From Rutidosis leptorrhynchoides (lineage: Eukaryota > Streptophyta > Magnoliopsida > Asterales > Asteraceae): a stretch of DNA of 64,000 nucleotides. The notes beneath the pieces are model-generated. The model saw only the letters and a list, made by a program, of their open reading frames with translations, did no database searches and had not been told where the DNA came from. Of the stretch, positions 48,478 to 60,600 are shown one piece after another; position 1 is the first letter of the stretch; every line of letters starts with the position of its first letter. The DNA lies in the NCBI RefSeq assembly GCF_046630445.1, contig NC_092341.1, positions 7,380,001 to 7,444,000 on the forward strand. Direction: 5' to 3'. The translations under genes were made by a program, and so were the position numbers.

Positions 48478-50525
48478 TTATATTAAGTCCTGATGCGCGT
48501 ACAGAAAATTGAAATTAAAATTATAGTTGGGCACTAAGTATATGTTGAGCATCTGCATTAGGATCCTTGGATAGTTCTCTATGCATGAGATCATCACATT
48601 TTCCAAATATGTTAAGGCAGCCCTTGTTCGGCAACAAGACGAGGAGAAACTTTCTTGGTAAGAAGGGGGTTGAGAGTATAATGAACCTAGATCCGCTTCC
48701 CGATAGCCTCCCAAAACCTACACATCTCTGCCACTCTAATTACAAGGGTAGCCTTGTTAAAAAGTGTGTGCACAAATGAAGAGTTACATGTGCGGGCTAA
48801 AAAAGTCGGGAGGAATGCTCCTCAGCAGCCTCCTCAGCTACCTTAGAAAGATTGGCCTTGGGTGATTCTTGGTCAGCCAACAACTGATCTTTCTCGGCCC
48901 TAACAACATCAAGCTCTCGAACCAGAGCAACCTTATCATGCGTCACTAAAGTGGTGGTGCCCTCGGCATTGGCGTATGATTTTTGCGCCGTCTCAAGCTC
49001 ATCACCCAGCCCAATCAACCTGTCGCGTGCCTCCTGAACATCCAGAGCCTCATGTTCAGAGCTGGCGCCCCCATTAAAGCTGCATGTTTGGTTTTGATCT
49101 AGTAGTAGTCGCGCGTGAAATTAACAACAGACATTTGGATATACACGTGCAACTACGCCTCCGGGGTCATTTCAAAATAGGAAAGTGCACCAGTAGGCAC
49201 CATCTTAGCCATAAAATTGAGCTGCGACGTAGCCACGTCTCCAGGTATGTCCAAATATTCCCTGACACGATTATACTGCAAAATATTATTAGCACGCAGA
49301 GAAGAGTTAGGGCGCGGCGACCGATCCTCCTCGCCATTACCTTCAACATGTTCCAGCAAAACAGAAATAAACACAAAGTTACTAAACTACGTATAGAATT
49401 GTAAGCGCAATAAGATATAATAATAAATGCGCAAACTGTGACTTACCAGTTTTCTTCTTCTTGCGGGACTTTTCCTTCCCCTTATCCAAATTCTTGCGCT
49501 TCTTCTTTTTCTTCGAAGCTTCCGAACATAAGGACCTCAGTATGAGCATCAGGAAGGGTGGAAACTTCGGCATCTTGATTTCCGACTTGGCCTCGGTTTC
49601 CGGCATCAGTGTTCTGGCTAGCCAGACCCCACCTTCAACACTAGCACTTCCACATTCAATATTTGAAGGAGTCTCATTACCATCGCCCGCGCCACCACTA
49701 CCAGTGTCAGGGTTGCCTACATGTTTGGCGACAATCTCCTTAAGATCCTCATCATCCATGAGGTTAACAATCGGCACAACTGTAAAGCAAGAAAAAGCTA
49801 AGGTCGGCGCAAAATAACTTACATACATAATATGGAAAACATGTACATGTACGCTTCCAAACATACCCCATCCACGACTCTTTAGAATGGGCGCAATGCG
49901 CGGTTGGGTACAAACTACAGACACAGCTGACCCTCAAAATATCATTTTCATATATGCGCAATGTGAGCTACCTATCAACACAAAGATCGTATATACACTT
50001 TTCAGCAGATGTCATTGCTGGTTTCTTATTCAAGTTTTTATTAACACCAAAATGCCATCTTGACACCTCGGCACACGAGTCAGTTTAAGGAATTATCAAC
50101 CAAGAAAAACGAATTTTTTCATTTTTCGCGCATACCGGCTTTTGTGGGAGCCATGAACCGTACACGCTTAAGGAAAGAATACCAACCGTTTTCATGCGCC
50201 TGATAACTAGACACATTTTGAAACAAATTGACGGTAGGAAAAAATTGTGGCCGTTACACCACATTTCAAAATACGAAATATGGAAAGCACTATACGGGTG
50301 GAATTGCCCAACACCGACTCCAAAATAATGGAGAACCGACAAAAAAATTTGTAGAAGGATAATGGACGTTCTCGTACTGCATAACTTTTGCGTAAACCGC
50401 AACCTTTTTTGGGGATGGCTCATTGGCGTGCTAATTACAGCATGGCGTCACAAGATGAAGCGCACCTGTAGAAGGATACCAAGTATTAAGAATCTCAACA
50501 ACAGAAGTAGAGGGAGACATTGTTT
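48478..50525 (-). pseudogene. Tat-clade antisense ORF (putative gypsy-type transposase-like domain), fossil
   Basis: On the minus strand: an N-terminal part near 50520 (MSPSTSVVEILNTWYPSTG), HYFGVGVGQFHPYSAFHISY, RRMKTVGILSLSVYGSWLPQ and PVCAKNEKIRFSWLI (50085-50423). Further on come an acidic stretch and a Lys-rich nuclear-signal-like KKKKKRKNLDKGKEKSRKKK (about 49490), and a coiled-coil part (ELDVVRAEKDQLLADQESPK, about 48900). Tat-clade elements are known to carry such an ORF in antisense between pol and the 3' LTR. Its role is unknown. Several breaks. Confidence 0.7.
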
Positions 50526-50998
50526 CACAATAAACAAAAATTAAAGTTTAAGAACATAAGGAAGAGCAAATGGTAACCTGATGATGGTGAAACCGACGGA
50601 ATCAGACTTGTCAAAAAGAAAATGCGCTAAAATAATACGAGAGAACTGGGTGTAAAATCGTGAATGGTAATAATTTTATAAAGAAAGAAATGGGGTATTT
50701 ATAAGAGAGAAGAATTTGAAATGGCATCTAAAAGAAGGTACAAAGGGCGGTTAAGAAAAGGATACATCATAGCCGCACACGTGTCAAAATTCGGGTGGAA
50801 ATAGACACAACAATTGGCAGAGATGGGAAGGGTGACAGTTGAGTTGATGGATTGGCATCCTGACACAAGCCGAAAAAGTAACGTTGCATTAAATGCTCAC
50901 CACCATTTTCACTCACTTATTTTTCTATCTTTTTCAATAATTATATTAACGTAAGATTGAGTTCCATATCACGCACAAGATTTACGCATAATATCGAA
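50526..50998. other. Tat 3' non-coding region
   Basis: No ORF. The antisense ORF's own promoter would be expected here. ATTTATAAGAGAGAAGAATT near 50697-50716 reads, on the minus strand, as TTCTCTCTTATAAAT, a TATA-like box about 170 bp upstream of the ORF start. Confidence 0.4.
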
Positions 50999-51012
50999 CT
51001 GGGGGAATTTAA
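50999..51012 (+). promoter_or_regulatory. Tat polypurine tract
   Basis: CTGGGGGAATTTAA directly before TGATGCGCATACCC, the LTR start. Confidence 0.75.
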
Positions 51013-52150
51013 TGATGCGCATACCCACATAGGCTACATGCATGCATCGCACGTGGCCACCACGTGATTATATTGATGTTATTAACTAAGCAATTCAATG
51101 GAACTTATGCGTGAAATAATAATTTGCGTGTATACATAGCCAGCGCATGAAATTGCGCAGTCTCGGGGTATACAGAACAAGGAATGGTTGAAGCACAAAT
51201 AAACAAAAAGACACCACATATGGTTGGCACGACTTCAACACTGTATAATGGCCAAATAGTATAGCAGTCTGCCAGATGGCGACAACAAGCCGTTAGGAGA
51301 CAACATTAAGAGACAACATGTACCTTTTTCAGCTTTATTGCATAAAAGGGCAAAAGAATGTTCTCAGAACAAAGAAGTTCACCTATAAACTGAGTGTCTA
51401 ATCCTTATTTCAACACACATTGAATACATACATCCCACATAAGATATAATTACACTCATCTTCATATAGTCATCTGGTGTTTTACCCGCGCTACCGAACT
51501 CAACAGCATCTTAATCTACACTTACTATTATAGGTAACTTCTATGAACATAAACCCTAAACACTACCCTTAAGCCATCAATATCGGCCAACCCGAATGAT
51601 AGTGAGTCGACGTTTAACCACCCTGGTAAGATCATCATCTCACACTAGGATTATTCATGGTACACCGGATCGGAGAGCTAAACTAGAATGACCGTTAAAT
51701 CCTCCTCTTTTGTTGACCAAGTGTGGACCGAACCCTTGGATCTATTCCATCACTTGACTAATGTGGCGATATCGAATATATTCATCTTCATATGCATAAT
51801 CACCACGTCTCTAAACACATAGATTCGTACGATCATAATAGGGCGTATTCACATTCATGGACTCATATAGTCACATTAATTGAGAGCATTATACCTTTAA
51901 TGTATTCATGACGTATCACCAATGATAGTAGCTAACCCCTAAATGAGGTGATGACACTCATATTTATAGTGCTTGAGAACTCAATGTCACACGCGTTCTA
52001 ACCATGCGCTATCTTATTTAATACGCGTATCCTTATTGCGCAATATGTTGCACAAATTCGTATGTGCAATCGCACATACGATCACTGTACACAAACAAAT
52101 CAACCCGAAAAATTTGTAATAATCATGGTTTATGCGTAGGGGTTTCGCTA
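51013..52150 (+). mobile_element. Tat 3' LTR (right end not determined)
   Basis: Starts TGATGCGCATACCCAC after the PPT. Contains TTATTGCATAAAAGGGCAAAA near 51336 and Tat-like text to about 52,090. No second LTR copy lies in the window, so the right boundary, somewhere in 51.9-52.2 kb, is only an estimate. Confidence 0.55.
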
Positions 52151-52463
52151 ATGTTTTTTGTGGTTAACAAATTTTGTAGTCGTAAAGTATATATCTTGAA
52201 AAATCTGTAATTTCAAAATATTTAAAATGAATATAAAATTAATATACAAAATAACTTCTTTGGTAATGTTCCGATTCAAACTTTAAATTAAAAAAAAAAA
52301 AACAAAAAAAAAAACTTAATTTGTTACTTAAAGAGTTCAAAAAAATAATTATTGTCTCTAATTTTTTGAGTATGTGATGTGATGTGAGTTCTTAGTATGA
52401 ATATGTGCTTTGATTTTGTCTCTTTTTTAATTTTGAGTTTGAGTTTGTAGGTTAAATTTGTAT
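52151..52463. other. AT-rich spacer
   Basis: Poly-A runs near 52290 and T/A-rich text; no gene or clear repeat seen. Confidence 0.5.
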
Positions 52464-52472
52464 TAGCATATT

Positions 52473-53205
52473 GGGCAAATTCCATTTTAAGGTAACTATT
52501 CTATCCACTTTTTCTATTATAGGTAATCTATTTCACTTTGCATCACTTAAAAAGTAACTAATCAAAAGTTAATCAAAAAGAGGGTGTCGTTAACTTTGTT
52601 AACTTTCTCAGTTAAATGTCAACTTTGCATAACATGTAAAGTCCTTTATTAACCAACGTTTAAAACTCGCAATTTCGACGCACGTTTTCGACGAGCGATT
52701 CCGACAGGCGTTTTCGAAGCGCGTTTTCTAAGGCGAGTTTTCCGAGGCGCTTTTTTTACCAAAGTTTTCTACCAGCGTTCTCGAGGCGCGTTTTCAACTC
52801 GCGATTTCGACGCGCGTTTTCGAAGCGCGTCGAAATCGTGTTTCGAGAACACGTCTCGAAACCGCGCCTCGAAAACGCGCATAGAATTTCGTGAGTTGAA
52901 AACGCGTCTCGAAAACGCGCATCGAAAAACGGGTCTCGTAAGCGCGCCTCAAAAACGCTCGTCGAAAACGCATGTCGAAATTGCTCGTTGAAAAAGTGCG
53001 TTGAAATCGCGAGTTGAAAACGTTGATCGATAAAGGACTTGACATGTTATGCAAAGTTGACACTTAACTAAGAAAGTTAACAAAAGTTATCTTTAAATGT
53101 TATGCAAACTTTTGATAACGTACTCTTTTAAATGATGTAAAGTGAAATAGATTAACTATAATAGAAAAATTGGGTAAAATAGTTACCTTTAAATGGAATT
53201 TGCCC
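52473..53205. mobile_element. Mutator-like foldback element (MITE) with CpG-rich core
   Basis: The ends GGGCAAATTCCATTT and its reverse complement are at 52473 and 53205. The terminal inverted repeats run at least 200 bp with modest mismatch (CTTTTTCTATTATAG..., GTCAACTTTGCATAACATGT...). The 9-bp flanks TAGCATATT (52464-52472) and TAACATATT (53206-53214) differ at one base, which fits a Mutator-type 9-bp duplication. The core (about 52670-53025) is a run of TTTTCGAGGCGCG-type units in both orientations, so the whole 733 bp can fold on itself. No transposase. Confidence 0.85.
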
Positions 53206-53401
53206 TAACATATTCATTCAATTTTTTTTATAACTACTTCTTGCTTAATTATAGTGTACATACATAAAAAGTTATGTACGTAACTATTATTTATCTCATT
53301 TAGAGTGGCTGATATAAAATTATAAGATTTTTAGACACCTTAATGATTGGTGTTACGACTATGTTAATGATTTAACCTTTACAAATGTCGTTATAAAATT
53401 G

Positions 53402-53402
<1 letters not shown>

Positions 53403-53476
<74 letters not shown>
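53403..53476. repeat. (TA)n microsatellite
   Basis: About 36 TA units. Confidence 0.98.
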
Positions 53477-53478
<2 letters not shown>

Positions 53479-53840
53479 AGAGTTTAAAATAGATGACTTG
53501 TCATTATGAGCTTAATTATAGAATATTATGCCAAGTGTTAATTTACATGTTCATATCACAATTATTATTATGAATATTAATTAACTTTTAATAATTTGAT
53601 ATTAGTAATTAATGATTAATGAAATTAATTAAATCAAAGGCCATAAACCTATCCCTTTAAAACTTGGAACAGTCAAGAAATATTTATACAGTCAAACGTA
53701 TTTTTAGGTAAAGAAAATATAAATATAATATAAATTATAAGTGATAGTAATTGATACTACTACGTATATTGATGTATATTGATAGAGAAAAAAGGCTGAC
53801 AAGTATAAAATGGAACATAGTTAAAATCAACTTTGTATAT

Positions 53841-53942
53841 ACTACCTAGCTATTACACGGTATGTATTTATGGCTACTACACTTGAGTTATATACACTAC
53901 CTAGCTATTACACAGTATGTATTTATGGCTACTACACTTTAG
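53841..53942. repeat. Tandem duplication, about 55 bp unit
   Basis: ACTACCTAGCTATTACACGG and the following text repeat once with a few differences. A smaller duplication (TTATAGCTATAACTAATGTT type) follows at about 53943-53997. Confidence 0.85.
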
Positions 53943-54137
53943 TTATAGTTATAACTAATGTTGTATTGACATTATAGCTATAACTAATGTTGTACTGTTA
54001 GTTCTCTATTGTGTGTTGAAATCACGCGTCATCAAACTTCATAGATGATATTATCTAGATTGGGATTAGTGATTCAATTCCAAAGCGACATTTAATTTGG
54101 AAATTTTTTTAACACAAAACGTCAACCCAACCTTCAG

Positions 54138-54243
<106 letters not shown>

Positions 54244-54603
54244 ATGCATACAAGAGGATGCATACCAAGACTATTGTTGTATACAAATTGTTTATCATTT
54301 AAAATGATTGAGGCTCTTTTATTACATTATTCAAAGCATTCACATATCTATTGTTTTAATAAAATTGAGCACCTGGTATTATCTATTTCAGGTTTGAAAT
54401 GTTGAGGACTTAATGAGCCTATGATATGCATGATTGCATGAACCAACTATTGGGTCGTTGACATATATAATTAGATATAACTAAATACTTGTATTTGAAC
54501 GAATATTTATATCATATTTTTTTATAAACTATAATGTTTCCTTAGTACTCCGTAATATATAGGCTTTTAGTGTTGCACTTCCTCATAGAATATAAAATTT
54601 ACC

Positions 54604-54672
54604 TCTATATATAACTAATTTAATTTGAAACGGTTTTTGAGCAACCGTGCAATGTACGGGCTCAAAACCTAG
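54604..54672 (+). mobile_element. Helitron-like 3' terminus
   Basis: A hairpin CCGTGCAATGTACGG (54645-54659) is followed nine bases later by CTAG then T, matching Helitron 3' ends (short GC hairpin, then CTRR before T). The 5' boundary is uncertain; TCTATATATAACTA at 54604 resembles a Helitron 5' end, which would make a very small copy. Confidence 0.5.
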
Positions 54673-54676
54673 TATT

Positions 54677-54786
54677 AAATATATATTGTGTTATAATTAA
54701 CTCATTTATTAAGTGAATTTAATGTTTCTTTATCTTATTATACTTAAATTCACTTAAATTAGTTAATTATAACACAATATATATTT
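54677..54786. repeat. Foldback repeat, 26-bp perfect arms
   Basis: AAATATATATTGTGTTATAA and six more bases at 54677-54702 are the exact reverse complement of 54761-54786. Inner arms TTAAGTGAATTTAA and TTAAATTCACTTAA extend the hairpin. It could be a small MITE. Confidence 0.85.
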
Positions 54787-54789
54787 GAT

Positions 54790-55316
54790 ATAAGCTTCTT
54801 ATATATGAATATAATTTGCTTGCTTTAAAAAAAAAAAAATTTGTCAAACCCTACTTCACGTAATCGGCCTCTTCCGCTTTTAATTATTTCCACCAAGTTA
54901 TCCACCCCTTAAATTAATTGAACAACCCTTTTTAAATTTTATTTCTGAAGCAATGAAAGATGTTTTCAATTGACCCCTAAATCTAAATTTAATTTCTGAA
55001 GCCTTTTGCAAACGAAACCCATTCCATTTTCATTTTAAGTGCGTGTACACCACGAACCAATCAAAATAACGTGAAGTGCGCGGCATCTTTTGGACTATCT
55101 CGAGACTCCCCGATTAAAATATTGACTAGTCACCTAACCTGCGCGTGAGACATAAACGCATGTAATCAGTTAGGGTTTTGATTTTTGGTAATTGCTAATA
55201 ACAAACGTCTAGCACTCACTATTTATTGACGTGGCAAATATTTATTGGTTTCTGTTCGCATACTTTACCCGTTCACTGTGTGTTCTCCTCTGTATATATA
55301 CATTATATTACTTTAA

Positions 55317-55330
<14 letters not shown>
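54790..55330. other. Upstream region of EMF1, no gene seen
   Basis: Mixed AT-rich sequence with no ORF of note. CACGT-like and GCGC strings near 55070-55145 could be factor sites, but this is weak. Confidence 0.4.

Positions 55331-55390
<60 letters not shown>
55331..55390. repeat. (TA)n microsatellite in the EMF1 upstream region
   Basis: About 30 TA units, roughly 0.6 kb before the likely transcription start. Confidence 0.97.
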
Positions 55391-55392
<2 letters not shown>

Positions 55393-55884
55393 CTATTTCT
55401 ATTCTATGTCTATTTCTATACTTCATATTCATATACTAATATTTTATTTATTATTTTTTTACAAATTTTGTTAAGTTTAAGATAGACTATGATAGCTCAG
55501 TTGCCTTTTATACTCCGTATTAATTAAGCGTTATATGTTATAGTATTTGTTTAGATTTGTATATCGTGTTAATGTCTTATAAATTACGGAGTAATTTACT
55601 TTTATTTTCAAAATAGGTTCAAATAACTTACTTATAGGATAAATAAAGATAAATTTATAAATAACTTATTATACTTATTGCGCAATAAAGTAGTACTTTC
55701 ACTTTTTATATTCTTAATCTAATTAAGTTTATATGGAATTTTTTTATATTTACAATTTACATGTAATAAAAAAAAGAAATGCAATTATTTGTTAATTTAT
55801 TATAATTATTAAAAATGTAGATAGTCTTATTGAGAAAATAAAAGTAATACATTAATAATAAGGGATTGAATTGAACTACTATAA

Positions 55885-55965
55885 AAAAAGGGATAAAAGT
55901 ATTACGGAATATATCAATATCAATAAATAAAAAACCTCAGTGTCTCTCTCTCTCTCTCTATAAGA
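55885..55965 (+). promoter_or_regulatory. Putative EMF1 core promoter
   Basis: AATATCAATAAATAAAAAAC (about 55915-55934) is followed by a (CT)9 pyrimidine run (about 55940-55959) and CTATAAGACACAC. Plant core promoters often pair a TATA-like box with a CT-rich Y patch near the start site. The exact start is not determined. Confidence 0.45.
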
Positions 55966-56094
55966 CACACTAGCTCATTTCTCTCACTATATGGTTAATT
56001 TTCTCTTTCTATAAATCGCTGAAACCTAAAGTGGGTGACGACTAGGGTTTTCGGAGGATTCTCGCTCTAATTACTCAAAATCAGCTCTAAATCT
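55966..56094 (+). other. EMF1: EMF1 5' UTR exon 1 (predicted)
   Basis: The donor CT|GTAAGT at 56095 is strong. The sequence before it (GAAACCTAAAGTGGGTGACG, then TAGGGTTTTC) is typical plant 5' leader. The left end is approximate. Confidence 0.55.
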
Positions 56095-57639
56095 GTAAGT
56101 AATTTTTAAGTTTTAAGATTCGGCTTTTGATTATGGATCTAGTGATTGTAGTTTTATGTTTTTTGGTTGATGAAATCGAGTTCAGATCTAATTGTCGGTA
56201 TTTTTAATTTTTTTTGTTATCCTTTGTTTTTTTTTTTAAATACACCAGTTATAGCTTATGATCTGAACTCATTTTCATCAAAGTTTATTGCTTTATTTAA
56301 TTTAATTAAAACTGTTGATTTTGTTGAACTGAGTTTATATCCTTTATGGGGGTTTGTTTGTTTGTTATATGTATATATCTATTCTATCTATATCTATATA
56401 TCTTGAATGAAGTTTATATTAGCTTAATTAATTAATTATCTTTATATCTGAACTTGTAAATTATGAATTGTTATGTTTTAACTAGTTGTACGTATTATAA
56501 ACCTAAATTCGTTGTGTATATATATGTATAAATTTGTGTGGATGAAATGGTGTGGTGATTAATTGTGAATTTGGGATAAAATCGCATTAAATTTGAATTG
56601 TGTTTTCTCGAAAAATGTAAAAGTTTTATCCTTTTTATTTACTTTTTTTTTTTTTTTTTTTTTTGTAGTGGGAGCGGGGGAGTAGGATAAAACCCTAATT
56701 GTTAGGTTGACTTGATGATGTATTATGTCGGTTTTATGTTGACTACATCCAGCTGTATACAGATGCTTACTATTTCAGCTTAAATTACTACTATCTTGCT
56801 GTTTCATTTCATTTCTAGGGTTGGTTCATCCCATTAACTAATGGAAAGTTCCAATTTCGATGTTAAATTTGCAAACTTTTTTGGTTTTTGGTAGTTGAAT
56901 TTGAGCTAAACCCTACAGTAAGAAACCTTTGGTTGTTGTACAACATGTGATACTCCCTAGTTTTGTTGGTTTGTTTTAAGTTTTAACTTATTATTTCTAA
57001 TTTCTGTTTTCTATTTCTATTTATATTTATATATTTATTTATATTTATATGTATGCTATTAAAATGAGCTTATGTAACTGATATCTACTTTTAACTTAAG
57101 GATTTTTCTTATGAGTCATTAAGACATTCGGATATGCATAAGGCTGCTTATACATTCAAAATTATTAACCACTTCATAAATATAACCGACTCGTGTACTA
57201 CTATTTTATGCGTATGTTTAATTCTTAATGACAGCCCTAAGAGCTATCATTAGAAAATTTCTAAGTTTAATTACTATTCAGTTTCATTGTGCATAATTTG
57301 TTATAATGCTATATATGATGTGCTTATAGTGAAGTATTAGTGTGCCTATTATGTTTATATATTGTGTGCTTATCATGAATTGATTGTGAACATGTAAGAC
57401 CATTTTACTCATGTTTAGAGTTCCGATTTGGAGAACGTTATCAAGCGCATGTCACCATTTATTCATGTCACTTGATGTCGTACGCGCGCGCTGTATTTTT
57501 TTTTTTTTTTTTTAATTTATCATTTCTATTAGTCTTTGTCTATGATATGTTATTGACGATGCATGCATGGTTGAAAGAAGCATTAGTCGTATTTCACTTT
57601 GCATTTAACAACACTTGGTGCTATATTTGTGACATGCAG
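56095..57639 (+). other. EMF1: EMF1 5' UTR intron (predicted, about 1.5 kb)
   Basis: Begins GTAAGTAATTTT and ends GACATGCAG at 57639, 13 bp before the start codon. T-rich, with poly-T tracts at 56643-56664 and 57497-57513. Long leader introns are common in plant chromatin genes and often raise expression. No other gene is seen inside it. Confidence 0.6.
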
Positions 57640-57652
57640 TGCTATTCGAACC

Positions 57653-60600
57653 ATGAATAGTAATGATGAGACGAGCATTGTATCGGTAGATGCTGATGGA
57701 ATCGTCGAGGGATGTCGAAATTATGCTGTTTCCGTACTTAATAACTCGACTAACCGTTCAACTGTTAAAATTGATTCGTTAAGTATCAACCTTGGCATTA
57801 TCAAGGAGAAGGTTTCTGTCCAAAAGTGTAGGCATTTTTCGATACGGTAAGTCTTACATTTTGCTTAATTAGCATGCTCAGGCACAAGTTAGTAGGCTGC
57901 CATATGTGTCGATTTATAGAAAGTATATGTATGCTTTACATTTATTTGGTTGCTAGTTTTTGATAAGAAATGTTATTCTTTGCGTCTATTCGTATGTTAC
58001 TACCTACTGTTTTGCTTTTAAAGAATTACTATCATGTAATATAAATCTAACACTTTTTGCAGTTAGCACATTCTTTGTTGTTATATATCCTTCAAATAAA
58101 ATTGTATAGTATAATATTCTGTTAACTGTTTCTGATCCATATTCTATTACTACAATGTATGTATATTGTTATCAAGGTTGCAAAAATCGCTACTCGGTGA
58201 GTACTCGGTCGGGACTTTTCAGATGTTGACCAGAAGTATTTGGGGAGTACTTGAATGTTGACAATGTTTTGACCGATTCTCTGAGTAATCGCGAGTTTTG
58301 GCCGAGCGTGACTGTGTTTTGACCGTGTTTGACCGTATTTGACCGTGTTTGACCGAGTTTGATCAAGTTGCAAAAATTGAGTACTCGCCGAGTAATTTCG
58401 AGTTCTGCTACACCGATTGTTATTCTATTGATCTTTGACCTATCAATTACTCCCTCCGTCCCTAATTTATTGTCAAGTATTGTATTGGGATGTCTCAAAT
58501 TAATTGTCCACTTCTATAAATTATTAAAAGAATAAGAAGCTTAAGTTCTATTATGCCCTAAATGTATGTGGATAAGATTAAAGGAGAGAAAAAAAAGGTA
58601 AGGTAAAACTGGAAAGTAAACAAAAAGTACAAAGTTACAGTACTTTTATGACATTTCATTAAACTGTGTCTTTTGTCGGGGACAATTAATATGGGACGGA
58701 GGGAGTATTATTTTTCTCCTGATCTTCCTATGTCTTAAAATTGTTGTTGAGGTAACAAGAAACTTAATTTCTCAATCCTTTGTGTGCATATACACATTAA
58801 AGTTTTCAAGTATTCCCTATTTGACAATCTTTAATTGTGTGTGGTTTATCAGAGGTTATACTGCTGGGAGACGTGAAAATGGTAGCAGTAGGATCTTACG
58901 TTTTACAGAAGAACTTCCACCCATGGACATCCCCAATTTTAAATATTGGCTTTGTCAAGGGTGTTTGCAGTACAACGGAACTACAAACCCCTCTGCAAGC
59001 GGTTCACTCGAGACTCCATTTATTCGTGCGTGTGATCAATGTCGGGTCCGACCCGGTCCAACGTCTTGCACTACACAAGATCTTGCTGAAGTAGCAATCG
59101 TCCCTTTTGATGTGGGTACCTCAGGTTCAAAAGCTGTTGATCATAACACGGACGATGATGAAAGAGATTTTGTTGCTGATGACACTCGAGCTTCTCAAAA
59201 AATCGATGAACTTAATTCGGTCGACACTAATGTTTCTGCTGTACCTGATAAAAAAGTGAGCAATGATTTGAAAAATAATGAAGAACTTCAAGAAACAAGC
59301 TTAGTGAAGGAGACTGAAAGTAATCTTGTGAGTCAACCAATCGAATCGGGTCAGCAGAGTGATTGCCCAAATGGACACCCACGCCGAAAGGCTCGAAAAG
59401 TGCGTTTATTGAAGGAATTGCTGTGTGGAAAAGCAGAAATCCAGCAACAGAAAAAGGAAAACTCTTCTCCATTTGTGGCTGTTTCTACCCAAATTAAACG
59501 GAAAATGCTGCCTGATCATGATCATGATCATCATCATCATCATGGTGAGAGTCATCATGTTCAAGATCATGATCAGAATAAAAAAGTCAAGTCCTTTAAT
59601 ATGGGGAATGAAATCGGAATTGCAAAAAACAATGTAGTTGAACTTCGGACAGATCCTGTAGCTCGTGAAAATGGAGAAAGCCTTAATAAGTTTCAGTCGA
59701 ATAAACCGAAAAGTAGTAATCTTGGTAAACATGGGAGTGATGCAATGACTGCTTGGCGATCGATATTCAGTGACATGGGCAGAACCGACAATCAAATTCC
59801 ATCTTCTTACGGTGTATCTAAAGGCAGAGGAACCGAGCACTACTCCAACTTCATGGCCCCACCAAAACCCGATAAAAAGTTGAATGCTTTAAAGAAAATA
59901 TCTACCAACAAACCTCATAAAAGTAAGTTTTTTGGAGAAGACTCAAGGAGGATGTTGAAAGATCATCAATCGGATACAGAGTTAGGGCTTGGTTTATCAT
60001 TAAATTATGACCGACAAGAGCAAGTTCGATCTCTACCATTGCCACCGAATCGAACACCAAACCAAGATCAAAATAGAAAAGCCGGTTTCTTCTTGGGGGA
60101 ATCAAGTAATTTTTCGAATTTGAAAGAAGGGTCGGTTCATGATGTCAGCAACAGATCACACCCTTCGACAACAGCAGTTTTACAGGAGCAACGATTGTAT
60201 ACACCGATCTCGTATGGGAATTGTTCTGGGCATCAGAAACTGGTACTATTTTGTAATTAAGTTGTGTGCTTATGTTCTTAATTTTTGTTTTAATGTGCAT
60301 ATGATTAAGTTGTATGTTGTTTATAGGATTTTTCTAATCCGAATAAAAGAACCAATGGAGTTAGAGGGTACTCAGACGTAACACGACCTCATAATCATCA
60401 AAGACAAGAGAATATGTTTTCGATCGGGAGGTCGGATGAGCGTGAAATTATCGAACTAATGGCGAAAAATCAATACGAGCGAAGTTTAGGTGAAAATAGG
60501 CCTCAGTTTTTACCGATTAGTAGCAATCAAAATGGGATTGTAGTACCAGGTTTTCGTAAGGTTAACATGAACGCAGGAACGTCACCATCGCATCATGAAT

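Larger units (their letters stand above)
57847..58852 (+). other. EMF1: EMF1 coding intron 1
   Basis: Starts GTAAGTCTTAC and ends GGTTTATCAG. Length 1,006 bp. It contains a GACCGTGTTT tandem repeat block and a Stowaway MITE, listed separately. Confidence 0.85.

Noticed and set aside
49382-49924. Host nuclear protein with a Lys-rich signal
   Set aside because: Its position between a Tat protease piece and a Tat PPT, and the domain order, fit the Tat antisense ORF.
59406-59840. Minus-strand ORF of 144 codons
   Set aside because: Antisense shadow of EMF1 exon 2; its Met-rich part is the reverse of the His-rich run.
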